A stretch of 64,000 nucleotides of DNA from Candidatus Dichloromethanomonas elyunquensis (GCA_001515265.1 LNDB01000003.1:1-64000), one strand, 5' to 3'; positions 7,739-16,085 are shown, counted from the stretch's first letter. The notes: generated from the sequence alone by a model not told the origin. Translations and numbers: made by a program.

Positions 7739-8824
7739 TTATACACCTCTTTTATAACTTCGTGGTAACCCCTGCTGATTATAATATTTGCGTTTTAAGG
7801 CCAGCGCGGCATTCACCAGGGCTATCATCACAGGCACTTCCACTAAGGGACCAATCACCGCGGCAAAAGCGACATCGGAAGCAATACCAAAGACAGCTAC
7901 AGCGACGGCAATCGCTAACTCAAAATTATTGCTGGCCGCAGTGAAGGCTAGGGTTACGGTCTGCTCGTATTTGAATCCACCTTTGTAAGACATAAAAAAG
8001 CTGACAAAAAACATGACCGCAAAGTAGATTAATAATGGAATAGCAATTCTAACCACGCCTAACGGGTTGGTCACTATCTCCTGACCTTTGGTAATAAACA
8101 TGATCACAATCGTATAGAGCAAAGCTATTAATGCTAAGGGAGATATCTTCGGAATAAATACCTTTTCATACCATTCTTTTGTCTTTGCTCTGATTAGCCC
8201 GAAGCGCGTAATAAAACCTGCGGCAAAAGGAATCCCCAGGTAAATAAGCACACTTTTGGCTACATCCCATATGGCTACATTGACAATTTGTCCGCCCCAG
8301 GAAAGTCCCAGCCATTTCGGAATGAGTGTCACAAAAAGATAGATATAAACCGAATACAAAAATATCTGGAAGATGGAATTTAGCGCCACCAAGGCAGCAC
8401 AGTATTCATTATCGCCTTTAGCCAGTGTGTTCCAGACAATCACCATGGCGATACAACGGGCTAAGCCAATAATAATCAGACCAATTGCAAAACCAGGCAT
8501 ATCCCTTAAAAATATAATTGCTAAAGCAAACATTAAAATTGGCCCGATAATCCAGTTCTGAATTAAGGAAAAGCTAAACACCTTTTTATTTTGTACTACT
8601 TTACCAATCTCTTCATATCTTACCTTGGCCAGGGGCGGATACATCATCACAATCAGTCCGATAGCGATTGGCCAGGAAATCGTCCCCGTACTAAACTTCC
8701 CCAATGACACGGCCAGGTTTGGGAACAGATAGCCCCCTAAAACACCAAGACCCATGGCAATAAATATCCAAAGCGTCAAAAACCTGTCTAAAAATGACAG
8801 TCTTGCTTGACTCGTCTTTTCCAT
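7739..8824 (-). CDS. acr3: Arsenite efflux transporter ACR3
   Basis: ACR3 exports arsenite across the cytoplasmic membrane. The 361-residue protein has about ten membrane segments, the conserved Cys of TM4 (C124 in [12 protein letters not shown]) and the acidic residue of the later NNFELAIA segment, both known to matter in this family. The start at 8824 follows GGGAGG. It is directly followed by arsC. The 3' end is duplicated as a decayed fragment at 13765-13957. The gene is preceded by a stem-loop that separates it from the DUF2703 gene upstream. Confidence 0.95.
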   Translation of the reverse strand: MEKTSQARLSFLDRFLTLWIFIAMGLGVLGGYLFPNLAVSLGKFSTGTISWPIAIGLIVMMYPPLAKVRYEEIGKVVQNKKVFSFSLIQNWIIGPILMFALAIIFLRDMPGFAIGLIIIGLARCIAMVIVWNTLAKGDNEYCAALVALNSIFQIFLYSVYIYLFVTLIPKWLGLSWGGQIVNVAIWDVAKSVLIYLGIPFAAGFITRFGLIRAKTKEWYEKVFIPKISPLALIALLYTIVIMFITKGQEIVTNPLGVVRIAIPLLIYFAVMFFVSFFMSYKGGFKYEQTVTLAFTAASNNFELAIAVAVAVFGIASDVAFAAVIGPLVEVPVMIALVNAALALKRKYYNQQGLPRSYKRGV

Positions 8825-8871
8825 TTCTAGCAGCCTCCCAAATGAATAAACTTAATATTAGTTATTGTTTA

Positions 8872-8895
8872 ATCGGAGGGCACTCGCCCCCCGAT
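8872..8895 (-). terminator. Intercistronic stem-loop between the DUF2703 gene and acr3
   Basis: ATCGGAGGG (8872-8880) pairs with CCCCCCGAT (8887-8895) around a six-base loop. No T-run follows on the minus strand, so it may be an mRNA processing or stability element rather than a true terminator. Confidence 0.5.
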
Positions 8896-8918
8896 CAATA
8901 TTCTTATTCTAATTGATA

Positions 8919-9365
8919 TCAGCAGCAGCCACCATCGCTGCTACAGCAAGATTTCTTTGCCATCGGCATTTCAACTGTTGGTGTATCGTCTAAGCCCAAT
9001 ACTTTCAAAGCAGCCTGTCGGATGGCTTTGGCTGGAATATCTTCATACTCATTGCCTTCATACTTTACTGTCCGGCAGTAGGTTTTTGTTCCCAGCAAAG
9101 TTGTACAGGAATCACAGTAGTTCTCTGATACCTCAATATTCAGAATATCCTCAATGGGAACTCCATTGAAGAGGATGGTATTCGATTGGGGAATCTGCGT
9201 ATCGTTAAGTTTGGTTTCGATCCATTCGACCTCAATACCCTTTGACTGTAAGGCCCTGTTTAATCGTTTTACTTCATTAGCCAGATTCTCTCCCGTATCA
9301 TAACAACGATCACAGGTCTCTCCTTCTACGTCAAGGTGTTTCCATTCAATTTTCAATGTTTTCAT
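8919..9365 (-). CDS. DUF2703 family protein with Cys-rich C-terminal tail
   Basis: The 148-residue protein has a thioredoxin-like layout with CDRC (C18, C21), a second pair CDSC (C84, C87), C97, and a tail ending KKSCCSSDGGCC. The start at 9365 is preferred because GGAGG is seven bases upstream. DUF2703 proteins are known mainly from arsenic and metal resistance clusters, often as companions of ArsR/ACR3; their biochemical role is not established. The three separated Cys clusters suggest As(III) or other soft-metal binding or transfer to the efflux pump; this is inference. Confidence 0.85.
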   Translation of the reverse strand: MKTLKIEWKHLDVEGETCDRCYDTGENLANEVKRLNRALQSKGIEVEWIETKLNDTQIPQSNTILFNGVPIEDILNIEVSENYCDSCTTLLGTKTYCRTVKYEGNEYEDIPAKAIRQAALKVLGLDDTPTVEMPMAKKSCCSSDGGCC

Positions 9366-9443
9366 TTTCATGCCTCCTTATGATATTGTTTTTTACATGT
9401 TTCAATAGTTAAGACGGTACTCTTGAGAAAAGGACGCACAGTT

Positions 9444-10037
9444 TTAACATTTTAAACAGGAAAACTCCGTTCCAGGATTGTCTTTATACCCAAACTCTAT
9501 GATATTCCCTGCGTTGTCTTTTTTTACTTCACAGCAGCTCTGCAGCACAGCAGTTAGTCTTTTTCGTGCCCGCTGGACACGGCTTTTACTTCCCGATTTA
9601 CTTATTCCCCATTTTTGCGCCAGTACGTTTTGTTTGTTACCCTTGTAATCGGATTCCATAATGGCTTCTTGATCGGTTGCCGGCAGGTATTCCACAAGTT
9701 TAAGCAAACACTCCGCTGTTTCATTATTGTAGTTCTCCTGCCCGGTGGTATCCGGTTCAGCTAAAATAGCTATATCAGCAATATTAGCAATATCACCGAT
9801 ATCTTCCGTTAACGCATACTTTCTTGAACTCCGGTAATAATCCACAATCAGATTATGCGCGATTCGATACAACCAGGCTTCCACATTCGTGATCTCCTGA
9901 ATTCTGCTTGCACTTTTCTGTATCCGAAGACCTACTTCCTGAAGAATATCCTCTGCTTCATAGTGATCCGAGACCTGTTTCAGAATATAGGTCTTTAGCT
10001 TAGGACTATACCTAATCCATAGTTCTTCCGGAGACAT
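9444..10037 (-). CDS. sigZ: SigZ-like RNA polymerase sigma factor with Cys-containing tail
   Basis: The 197-residue protein has sigma region 2 (about residues 5-72: AEDILQEVGLRIQ, VEAWLYRIAHNLIVDYYR) and region 4 (about 112-165, with a C-terminal helix-turn-helix), as in ECF sigma factors of the SigZ group. After region 4 comes a tail with CC (C168, C169) and CLKC (C194, C197), a possible metal or redox site. No anti-sigma gene is adjacent. It lies between the TM0996-type thioredoxin and DUF2703 genes on the same strand, with a 7-base gap to the former. Its target promoters are unknown. Confidence 0.85.
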   Translation of the reverse strand: MSPEELWIRYSPKLKTYILKQVSDHYEAEDILQEVGLRIQKSASRIQEITNVEAWLYRIAHNLIVDYYRSSRKYALTEDIGDIANIADIAILAEPDTTGQENYNNETAECLLKLVEYLPATDQEAIMESDYKGNKQNVLAQKWGISKSGSKSRVQRARKRLTAVLQSCCEVKKDNAGNIIEFGYKDNPGTEFSCLKC

Positions 10038-10044
10038 TTGTTTT

Positions 10045-10284
10045 CTACCTCACAGTTTCTAAAATCTTTATGATTTCTTTTGGCTTTAGAACTTTTCCGA
10101 AAGATACCACCTTTTCATCAATAACCAGGGCTGGTGTCGATATCACACCATAGGCCATAATGTCTTGAATATCGATAACTTTGATTACTTCGGCGTCAAC
10201 ACCCGCTTCTGCCAAAGCAGCTTTAGTATTTTCGGTAAGAGTTATACAGTTTTTGCAGCCTGAACCTAAAATTTTAATGATCAT
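10045..10284 (-). CDS. Small thioredoxin-like protein (TM0996/MTH895 type)
   Basis: The 79-residue protein has a compact thioredoxin fold with the active site GCKNC (C10, C13) near the N-terminus and the cis-Pro segment STPALVID. This matches the redox-active disulfide protein 2 family (TM0996/MTH895), which often sits beside permeases and ArsR genes. The start follows AAGGAG. It comes 28 bases after the CcdA-like gene and is the likely cytosolic partner that supplies or receives electrons for that membrane protein, or reduces ArsC; the partner is inferred. Confidence 0.9.
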   Translation of the reverse strand: MIIKILGSGCKNCITLTENTKAALAEAGVDAEVIKVIDIQDIMAYGVISTPALVIDEKVVSFGKVLKPKEIIKILETVR

Positions 10285-10312
10285 GATTCAAACACTCCTT
10301 CACTAATTTGAT

Positions 10313-11014
10313 TTAAAACCCTAAATAAAACATATAAAATGCAATCAATAGAATTATTGTTCCCATTAAGAGCTTTAATACTTTGCTTACGGTACCATAG
10401 CCATTAGTGGCTGAAAGCTTTTGGACAAAACCAACGGAAGTTCCGGCTACCAGGATCAAAAAGCTATGTCCGACGGAATACAACAAGAGCAGCAATACGC
10501 CCCATAAAAGATTTCCTTCTTTGGCCACTATGGCAAGCAGGACAATCAAGACCGGGGTTGCGCAAGGAGAAGAGAAAAAGCCGCCTAAGATTCCCGCAAT
10601 AAAGGCCCCGATAAATCCTCGTCTGGTATTTTTGCTCAGCGCATAGGTCGAAGGAATAAAATTAAAGATTTCCCATGTTTGCAACGCCATCAGCAGCATC
10701 AGTACGCCGAGCAGCAAGTACCACCAGGAACCAGTTGTCTGCAGTATCTTCCCTAAAAGAGAGGCCGCTGTCCCCAGGGCGGTAAACGTAACCGCCATGC
10801 CCACCGCGAAGGTAACAGACAGGCCAAAGGCTTTTTTCGGATTCTGCTTGGCCGTCCCTCCGACATAGCCGATGATAAGCGGTACACTCGCCAGAGCGCA
10901 AGGAGTAAAGGAGGTTAAAACTCCCGCCAACAAGGCAAATAAAGGAGCCATCCACATATTTGAGGCGATTGTCAAAGAAATAACTTCCAGCCATTGATTA
11001 ATCAGTGCCTGCAT
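10313..11014 (-). CDS. CcdA-like transmembrane thiol electron carrier
   Basis: The 233-residue membrane protein has about six hydrophobic segments and the two CcdA/DsbD-type motifs, FTPCALASVP (Cys about residue 39) and SSPCATPV (Cys about residue 151), which form the intramembrane thiol pair. It carries electrons from cytosolic thioredoxin to extracytoplasmic thiol proteins. I place the start at the ATG at 11014, which overlaps the stop of the thioredoxin gene (TGATG); a TTG three bases earlier is possible. The upstream neighbour is a membrane-anchored thioredoxin and the downstream one a small cytosolic thioredoxin, a complete relay. Confidence 0.9.
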   Translation of the reverse strand: MQALINQWLEVISLTIASNMWMAPLFALLAGVLTSFTPCALASVPLIIGYVGGTAKQNPKKAFGLSVTFAVGMAVTFTALGTAASLLGKILQTTGSWWYLLLGVLMLLMALQTWEIFNFIPSTYALSKNTRRGFIGAFIAGILGGFFSSPCATPVLIVLLAIVAKEGNLLWGVLLLLLYSVGHSFLILVAGTSVGFVQKLSATNGYGTVSKVLKLLMGTIILLIAFYMFYLGF

Positions 11015-11583
11015 CAATTAACCCCCATCTCCCGGATGACTTTGAGCAGCTGTTCCTTGGTCATACCGCCTTCATGGGTTGTAAAGACATGTTCTTCAGA
11101 ATCACGCAAAGTATAGAGGTTCATTTGCATGGCATCCGGATCACTGGGGGTATAGGGTTTTCCCTTTGCGTCAATAAAAACCTGAGTCGGGATAACGCGA
11201 ATGGGATACCCTTCAGCCAACGCCTGATATTTCCAGATATCAACAAATTTAATAATTACTTTTCCTCGCAATTCTTCGTTCAATTCTTTTAAGACAGGTG
11301 CCATTTCTTTGCACGGCACACAGGAATCTGCTCCAAAGTCGATAATTATCGGCAGGCCATAGTATTTTAACTGCTCAAGATCCAACTGGTCCGTCACATG
11401 AAGTGCAAAGTCAGCATTGTCTGCAGTTCCAGGCTGAGTTGATTCTTGAGCATTCTTGACCATCCAAATGCCTGCAACGATGATTACAATGATCAGCGGC
11501 ACAACAATTTTAGCTATTTTGCTATTTTTCCGGGCACGATCATTAGAATCATTTCCAGTTTGTCTATCCACAGCAGCCACCAT
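11014..11583 (-). CDS. Membrane-anchored thioredoxin-like protein
   Basis: The protein is about 189 residues: an N-terminal membrane anchor (about 24-40, IAKIVVPLIIVIIVAGIW) and an extracytoplasmic thioredoxin domain with the active site SCVPC (C88, C91). A frame open further upstream overlaps the ferredoxin gene; I prefer ATG 11583 or the GTG at 11580, since GGAGG lies immediately before. It overlaps the ferredoxin gene by 20 bases and the CcdA-like gene by one base, so the three are translated as a coupled set. It is the likely outer-face partner of the CcdA-like protein. Confidence 0.87.
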   Translation of the reverse strand: MVAAVDRQTGNDSNDRARKNSKIAKIVVPLIIVIIVAGIWMVKNAQESTQPGTADNADFALHVTDQLDLEQLKYYGLPIIIDFGADSCVPCKEMAPVLKELNEELRGKVIIKFVDIWKYQALAEGYPIRVIPTQVFIDAKGKPYTPSDPDAMQMNLYTLRDSEEHVFTTHEGGMTKEQLLKVIREMGVN

Positions 11584-11827
11584 TATCCTCCGAACAACCG
11601 CAGTCGCAAGAATTATTTTGCTTGTTGTCCTCCCCAACATAACTGATCGCTTCTGCAGGGCAAAGCGCTCCACAGCCGTGACACCCGTGAACGCAATTCT
11701 CAGGCTGGACTACAACAGGAGTCGGCGCTTTTTGCTGATTATAAACCCCATGCTGGCATTTATCGGTGCAAGCCCCACACTCCATACATAATTCATAATC
11801 AATAACCGGATACCATGTTTTGGACAT
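11564..11827 (-). CDS. Ferredoxin-like 4Fe-4S protein with Cys-rich tail
   Basis: The 87-residue protein has a first cluster motif CMECGACTDKC (C14, C17, C20, C24) and a second Cys group with altered spacing, CVHGCHGCGALC (C45, C49, C52, C56). After these comes a tail with five more Cys (C74, C76, C78, C85, C86; CDCGCSEDNGGCC) that ordinary ferredoxins lack. The start follows AGGAGAG. It is placed between the permease and the membrane thioredoxin in one transcript and may feed electrons or bind metalloid; both roles are inference. Confidence 0.9.
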   Translation of the reverse strand: MSKTWYPVIDYELCMECGACTDKCQHGVYNQQKAPTPVVVQPENCVHGCHGCGALCPAEAISYVGEDNKQNNSCDCGCSEDNGGCCG

Positions 11828-11851
11828 TTTCTTCTCTCCTTTTTTAATTAA

Positions 11852-12853
11852 TCACATCAACAAATAACCGAAAGCATTGAAGAAATAACCGATAATCAGG
11901 ATACCTACGGTTACAACCCCTGCGAATACAACCAAAAGCTTGGCTTTGACCACCTTTTTTAACATAATCATAGAGGGTAAGGATAGTGCGGTTACGGCCA
12001 TCATAAACGATAAAGCTGTTCCCAAACCCACCCCCTTAGCAACCAAAGCTTCGGCAATCGGTAACGTTCCAAAAATATCCGCATACATCGGGATGCCCAC
12101 TAAAGTCGCTAATAAGACAGAATACCATTTGTCCTGACCCAGCAGTAAGGAAATAACATTCTCTGGAATAAAGTTGTGAATCGCGGCACCAATGCCAACC
12201 CCTATCAGGATATATATCCACACTTTTTTCACAATATCCCTAACCTGATCTTTAGCAAAACCCAGTCTTTCCCGGGTCGTCAACTGCTCCTGTTCCATTT
12301 CCAGCATCTTATTATTGAATACAAACGCTTCTACATACTTTTCCATTTTTGCTTTGCTAATCACCGTTCCGCCAATCACTGCCAGAATCAGACCAACCAC
12401 GACATAGGCAATAGCCGTTGTCCAATTAAAAATACTTGCTATCAAGATAACGGAAGCCAAATCCACCAGAGGAGAAGATATTAAAAATGAGAAGGTAACC
12501 CCTATGGGAAGCCCAGCACTGGTAAAACCAATAAAGAGCGGAATGGAAGAGCAGGAACAAAAAGGCGTAACTGTACCAAGCAGAGCTCCTAAAATATTGG
12601 CGGAAATACCATTGAAGCGTCCCAGTATTTTTTTTGTTCTTTCCGGCGGAAAGAAGCTTTGAATATATGAAATCAAAAATATTAAAACGGATAGCAAAAT
12701 GAATATTTTTATGACGTCATAGATAAAGAAGTGAAGCCCTCCACCAAAACTATTCTGGATACTTTGTCCAAATACATTCTCAACCAAGAGCTTTACCAAA
12801 TTAGAAAGCCATTCCATTCTAAGCAACTGGTTGTTTAACCATTCAAATATCAT
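11852..12853 (-). CDS. UPF0718 / ArsP-like permease, second copy
   Basis: The 333-residue membrane protein has about eight to nine segments, the TPFCSCSSIP motif (C99, C101), and a long cytosolic loop around residues 165-205 (KAKMEKYVEAFVF...TTRERLGF). It belongs to the permease family that includes organoarsenical exporter ArsP. It is the first gene after arsR (23-base gap) and heads the unit permease-ferredoxin-thioredoxin-ccdA-thioredoxin-sigZ. Compared with the permease at 4299-5189 it is longer at the N-terminus. The substrate is not known; ArsR control points to arsenic. Confidence 0.85.
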   Translation of the reverse strand: MIFEWLNNQLLRMEWLSNLVKLLVENVFGQSIQNSFGGGLHFFIYDVIKIFILLSVLIFLISYIQSFFPPERTKKILGRFNGISANILGALLGTVTPFCSCSSIPLFIGFTSAGLPIGVTFSFLISSPLVDLASVILIASIFNWTTAIAYVVVGLILAVIGGTVISKAKMEKYVEAFVFNNKMLEMEQEQLTTRERLGFAKDQVRDIVKKVWIYILIGVGIGAAIHNFIPENVISLLLGQDKWYSVLLATLVGIPMYADIFGTLPIAEALVAKGVGLGTALSFMMAVTALSLPSMIMLKKVVKAKLLVVFAGVVTVGILIIGYFFNAFGYLLM

Positions 12854-12876
12854 TTAAGTCATCTTCTTCCAATTTA

Positions 12877-13179
12877 TTAACGTAATAGCGTTTGTTTTTT
12901 TGATTTTTCACTGATGTTATCAAAGAAACCGGAAATGGCTTTAAGGCTAGTTTCATTGATAGAATACTTCATCCAGATACCTTCCCGCCTGCTATTTACC
13001 AAACCACTATCGCATAAGATCTTCATGTGATAGGAAAGAGTAGATTGACTTATGTTGAACTCTTCAAGAATTTTGCAGGCACATAGTTCCCCATCGTCCA
13101 ACATGTCATATATTTTTACTCTTGTTTCATCAGATAATGCTTTCATGACTAAAGCAATATCTTTATAATTTTTTTCCAA
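12877..13179 (-). CDS. arsR: ArsR family metalloregulator
   Basis: The 100-residue winged-helix repressor carries ELCACK (C33, C35) at the alpha-3 site, matching the As(III)-binding ELCxC motif of classical ArsR; C56 could be a third ligand. The recognition helix is ISQSTLSYHMKIL. The start is a TTG at 13179. It heads the permease/thiol-relay unit and lies just downstream of a promoter with two 20-base direct repeats, so it probably represses the whole unit and releases on As(III) or Sb(III). Confidence 0.92.
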   Translation of the reverse strand: MEKNYKDIALVMKALSDETRVKIYDMLDDGELCACKILEEFNISQSTLSYHMKILCDSGLVNSRREGIWMKYSINETSLKAISGFFDNISEKSKKQTLLR

Positions 13180-13205
13180 AGAAAATCGCCCCGTTTCGTT
13201 TATAT

Positions 13206-13263
13206 ATATCGATAAATATCAATGTATTTATATATTATACAACATATCGATAACTGTCAATGT
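13206..13263 (-). promoter_or_regulatory. arsR promoter with two 20-base direct repeats
   Basis: ATATCGATAAATATCAATGT (13206-13225) and ATATCGATAACTGTCAATGT (13244-13263) are near-identical direct repeats with starts 38 bases apart. On the minus strand TTGACA (13260-13255) with TAATAT at 17 bases or TATAAT at 15 bases gives the promoter, which lies between and over the repeats. They are the likely ArsR operators. Confidence 0.8.
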
Positions 13264-13355
13264 TTTAACTATTGCCAGTAAAAAGAATATTCCCCTGCCC
13301 ATCTCCATGTGTGCAAAGGAACATATTATATAAGCTGTTAATTTCCAATCGTGTT

Positions 13356-13760
13356 CTAACATTCAAGAATTCTTTTTTTAAGATCGCAAATTTTATGTTT
13401 AATGATACTTGCCGTTTCCACAAATGCTTGTTTATCTTTCCCTGTGGGATCTTCCAGTCCCCAATCTTCCCGGTGTTTGCAAGGAACAAACGGACAATCC
13501 ACATTGCATCCCATTGTAATAACGATGTCAACCGGTGGAATATCCGATATGTGTTTAGATTTTTGGGTTAAGTTCATATCCACCCCATAGAGTTCCTTAA
13601 TCACCGTTACTGCGTCTTGATTAATCTCTGGTTTTACTTCCGTGCCTGCAGAATAGGCCTTAATGCAATCATCTGCAAAAACCTTGGCAATAGCTTCCGC
13701 CATTTGAGAGCGGCAGGAATTATGCACACATACAAAAGCTACTTTTATTTTTTCTGCCAT
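13356..13760 (-). CDS. arsC: Arsenate reductase, second copy
   Basis: This 134-residue thioredoxin-coupled ArsC has CVHNSCRS (nucleophile C11), [11 protein letters not shown] and [10 protein letters not shown], like the copy at 7322-7735 but clearly diverged along its length. The start at 13760 has AGAAGGTG upstream, within the tail of the acr3 remnant. A longer frame up to 13931 reads through that remnant by frameshift and is not the true start. It has lost its intact exporter partner. It lies about 175 bases downstream, in transcription order, of nothing else than the acr3 fragment, and ends before the arsR promoter region. Confidence 0.93.
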   Translation of the reverse strand: MAEKIKVAFVCVHNSCRSQMAEAIAKVFADDCIKAYSAGTEVKPEINQDAVTVIKELYGVDMNLTQKSKHISDIPPVDIVITMGCNVDCPFVPCKHREDWGLEDPTGKDKQAFVETASIIKHKICDLKKRILEC

Positions 13761-13764
13761 GGAA

Positions 13765-13957
13765 TTATGCACCTTCTTTATAATTATGAGGTAATCCCTT
13801 CTGATTATAATACTTGCGTTTGAGAGTAAGCGCTGAGTGACCAGGGCAATCATCACCGGAACTTCCACCAAGGGACCGATGACGGCAGTGAAAGCTACAT
13901 CGGAAGCAATGCCAAAGACAGCTACTGCCACTGCAATTGCCAGCTCAAAGTTACTAC
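13765..13957 (-). pseudogene. 3' remnant of an acr3 gene, frameshifted
   Basis: The segment matches the last 60 or so codons of acr3 ([41 protein letters not shown]), but the start and most of the gene are gone and a frameshift lies near 13832, where the residues between MIALV and LTLKRK are damaged. The stop at 13765-13767 sits at the same distance from arsC as in the intact pair at 7.7 kb. The upstream break is near 13957, next to unrelated A-rich sequence. The remnant still carries the arsC ribosome binding site, which may be why it is kept. Confidence 0.88.
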
Positions 13958-13994
13958 GTCAAAAAAAATCTCTGAAGTTAATAGTCTTTTGCTG

Positions 13995-14960
13995 TTATAG
14001 AAAAAATTCAAAAATATAAGTAATCGTAAGGAAAGAAATAAGAACTAAAAGAATTATCTTGACCAGAGTTTCCGGCAGGAATTTTTGGAGATAGGCTCCC
14101 AAGTATGTGCCAATAATTCCGCCTAATCCGAACAACAGGCCCAAAAGCCAATCAGGAGCAATAGCAGAGTTTGAAACTGACGTAACGGCTAATATATGAT
14201 AGTATATCACGCCCGCAAGTGAAGTAATAAAGGTGCTCGCTAAAGCAGCTCCTGCCACGGTGTAGATCGGGAGAGCAAACACGGAAACACAAACCGGGGT
14301 AATAATTGAGCCTCCACCAATCCCATATATTCCACCAATAAGACCTACTCCTAATGCAAGAAGAAATACGGATAAGGTCTTAAAAGAATAAGTCTCTCCC
14401 CAAAATTCATATTCCACCTTAGACAATGAAAAGCATTTTGTCTTGACTACAGCCTCCGCAGGAAGTCCCGCCGCAATAAGACTTGAATTTAATTCCTTCT
14501 GATGGGCCACCTGTTCAGCAAATTTTTTATTCATAATGTCATTTTGTTTTTTAACTTTTTTATTCCAACCAAGAATATCGGATACCAGGCGATAGCCTAA
14601 ATACAAGAGGACAATGCCAACAAATAATTTAAAAGCTTTGGGATTTATCAGATAATTTATTCTAATCCAGGCACCTATAAAAACACCCGGAAGGGTACCA
14701 ATTGAGACGATTGCTGTCAAAGCCCAGGCCATTCGTTTTTCTTTTATGTACCGGTATAAGCCGCCAGGAATAGCAATGATGTTATAAATTAAATTTGTTG
14801 GGCTCACCGCCGGACTATTAAAATGCAGGACGCTCACCTGAAAAGGCAACAATAAGAATGCCCCGGAAATCCCGGCAGAAGCAGTGATTGAAGACACGAT
14901 CACCGCTATCAGGGGAGGTATTAGAGGAAAGACATCGACACCGGATACAGAAAAATGCAT
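13995..14960 (-). CDS. TauE/SafE family anion exporter
   Basis: The 321-residue membrane protein has the two-half TauE/SafE layout: about eight segments with GISGAFLLLPFQ and GIYGIGGGSIITP as the two half-motifs. A hydrophilic loop of about 70 residues (about 128-195) joins the halves, longer than in many members. The family exports sulfite, sulfoacetate and related anions. The start follows GGGAGATTG. It lies 21 bases after modC in the same direction, so it may be co-transcribed with modABC; whether it handles sulfur oxyanions or molybdenum-related anions cannot be told. Confidence 0.85.
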   Translation of the reverse strand: MHFSVSGVDVFPLIPPLIAVIVSSITASAGISGAFLLLPFQVSVLHFNSPAVSPTNLIYNIIAIPGGLYRYIKEKRMAWALTAIVSIGTLPGVFIGAWIRINYLINPKAFKLFVGIVLLYLGYRLVSDILGWNKKVKKQNDIMNKKFAEQVAHQKELNSSLIAAGLPAEAVVKTKCFSLSKVEYEFWGETYSFKTLSVFLLALGVGLIGGIYGIGGGSIITPVCVSVFALPIYTVAGAALASTFITSLAGVIYYHILAVTSVSNSAIAPDWLLGLLFGLGGIIGTYLGAYLQKFLPETLVKIILLVLISFLTITYIFEFFL

Positions 14961-14981
14961 TATTTCAATCTCCCTTTTTTA

Positions 14982-16079
14982 TTAACAGGAAGTATAACGA
15001 TGGTCTTGCTCGCTACTCATTAAAAAAATCTTTTCTTCAGGGATTTGCAGCCAAAGTTTTTGAATTTGTTCTATTGGGACTGTTAAAAGGAACGAATCAT
15101 TATTGGGTATTTCTGCCTGCAAGGTTTTTCCCTGGCAATAAATAATTATCGTTGTGGAAAATATTCCTTCGATTTTGTCTATTACCCGACATTCAAACGT
15201 GTTGGGTTCATTTATAGATTTCGAAGATATTTTCAAATCATGCGCCCGGATTCCAGCCATCATTTTGGGCAGAAGCTTAGTATTGTTTTTTACCGCTCTC
15301 AGACAAATACCTTCGGAGTTTAACCGCACGAATCCATCTTCTTCACCAATTATCTTAACCTCGAAGAAGTTTTTGCAGCCGGTTATCCTGGCAGCAGAAA
15401 TGGTCGCCGGGAAACGGATGATCTCTTGCTTTTCCCCGATTTGCACAGATTTTCCCCTGTCAAAGACCAAAATCCTGTCGCAGAGCCGGTAAGCCTCTTC
15501 GATATTATGCGTGACCAGCAAAACAATGCCGTGAAAATTCTTCTTAATAACGCTCAGCAATTCCTTTTCCAAGATCTGCTTGACATGGCTATCCAGCGCT
15601 GAAAACGGCTCATCTAGAAGCAGAAGCTCTGGTTCGGTAATCAGAGTCCGGGCTAAAGCCACCCGCTGCTGCTGGCCTCCCGACAACTGGGACGGGTATT
15701 GTTTTTCATGGCCGCCTAACTGCATTTTGCTAATCATTTCCGTAACTAATTCATGACGTTTGGTTTTATCCGGGTGTCGGACTCCATAGGCAATGTTTTT
15801 ATAAACAGTCAGGTGAGGGAATAAAGCATAATTCTGAAACACATACCCAATATTTCTATGTCGGGGAAGTACATTGACTTTTGTTTCTGTATTAAACAGC
15901 TCTTTGCCGTTAAGTCTTATTGTGCCTTTGTCCGGGGCATAAAGCCCCGCAACGCATTTTAAGGTCATACTCTTGCCGCAGCCGGATGAACCCAGTATCC
16001 CCAAAACACCGTTGCCACTGGTAAAAGAGGATTGCAGTGTAAAATTACCCAGTGTTTTTTCTATGGAAACTTCCAGCAT
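14982..16079 (-). CDS. modC: Molybdate ABC transporter ATP-binding protein
   Basis: ModC drives molybdate (or tungstate) uptake. The 365-residue protein has Walker A GSSGCGKS (30-37), signature LSGGQQQR (132-139) and Walker B LLLLDEP (152-158), followed by a C-terminal regulatory domain of the TOBE/MOP type (about 290-350). It follows modB by 6 bases. Length and domain order are normal for ModC. The last Cys (residue 365) and C-terminal sequence HRYTSC are unremarkable. Confidence 0.9.
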   Translation of the reverse strand: MLEVSIEKTLGNFTLQSSFTSGNGVLGILGSSGCGKSMTLKCVAGLYAPDKGTIRLNGKELFNTETKVNVLPRHRNIGYVFQNYALFPHLTVYKNIAYGVRHPDKTKRHELVTEMISKMQLGGHEKQYPSQLSGGQQQRVALARTLITEPELLLLDEPFSALDSHVKQILEKELLSVIKKNFHGIVLLVTHNIEEAYRLCDRILVFDRGKSVQIGEKQEIIRFPATISAARITGCKNFFEVKIIGEEDGFVRLNSEGICLRAVKNNTKLLPKMMAGIRAHDLKISSKSINEPNTFECRVIDKIEGIFSTTIIIYCQGKTLQAEIPNNDSFLLTVPIEQIQKLWLQIPEEKIFLMSSEQDHRYTSC

Positions 16080-16085
16080 CCTTCC

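Noticed and set aside
11014-11673. 219-residue thioredoxin protein
   Set aside because: The extra N-terminus overlaps the ferredoxin coding region in another frame and lacks signal-like character; the start near 11583 has GGAGG.
13356-13931. 191-residue ArsC with extra N-terminal part
   Set aside because: The first part is acr3 coding sequence read across a frameshift; the real arsC starts at 13760 with its own ribosome binding site.
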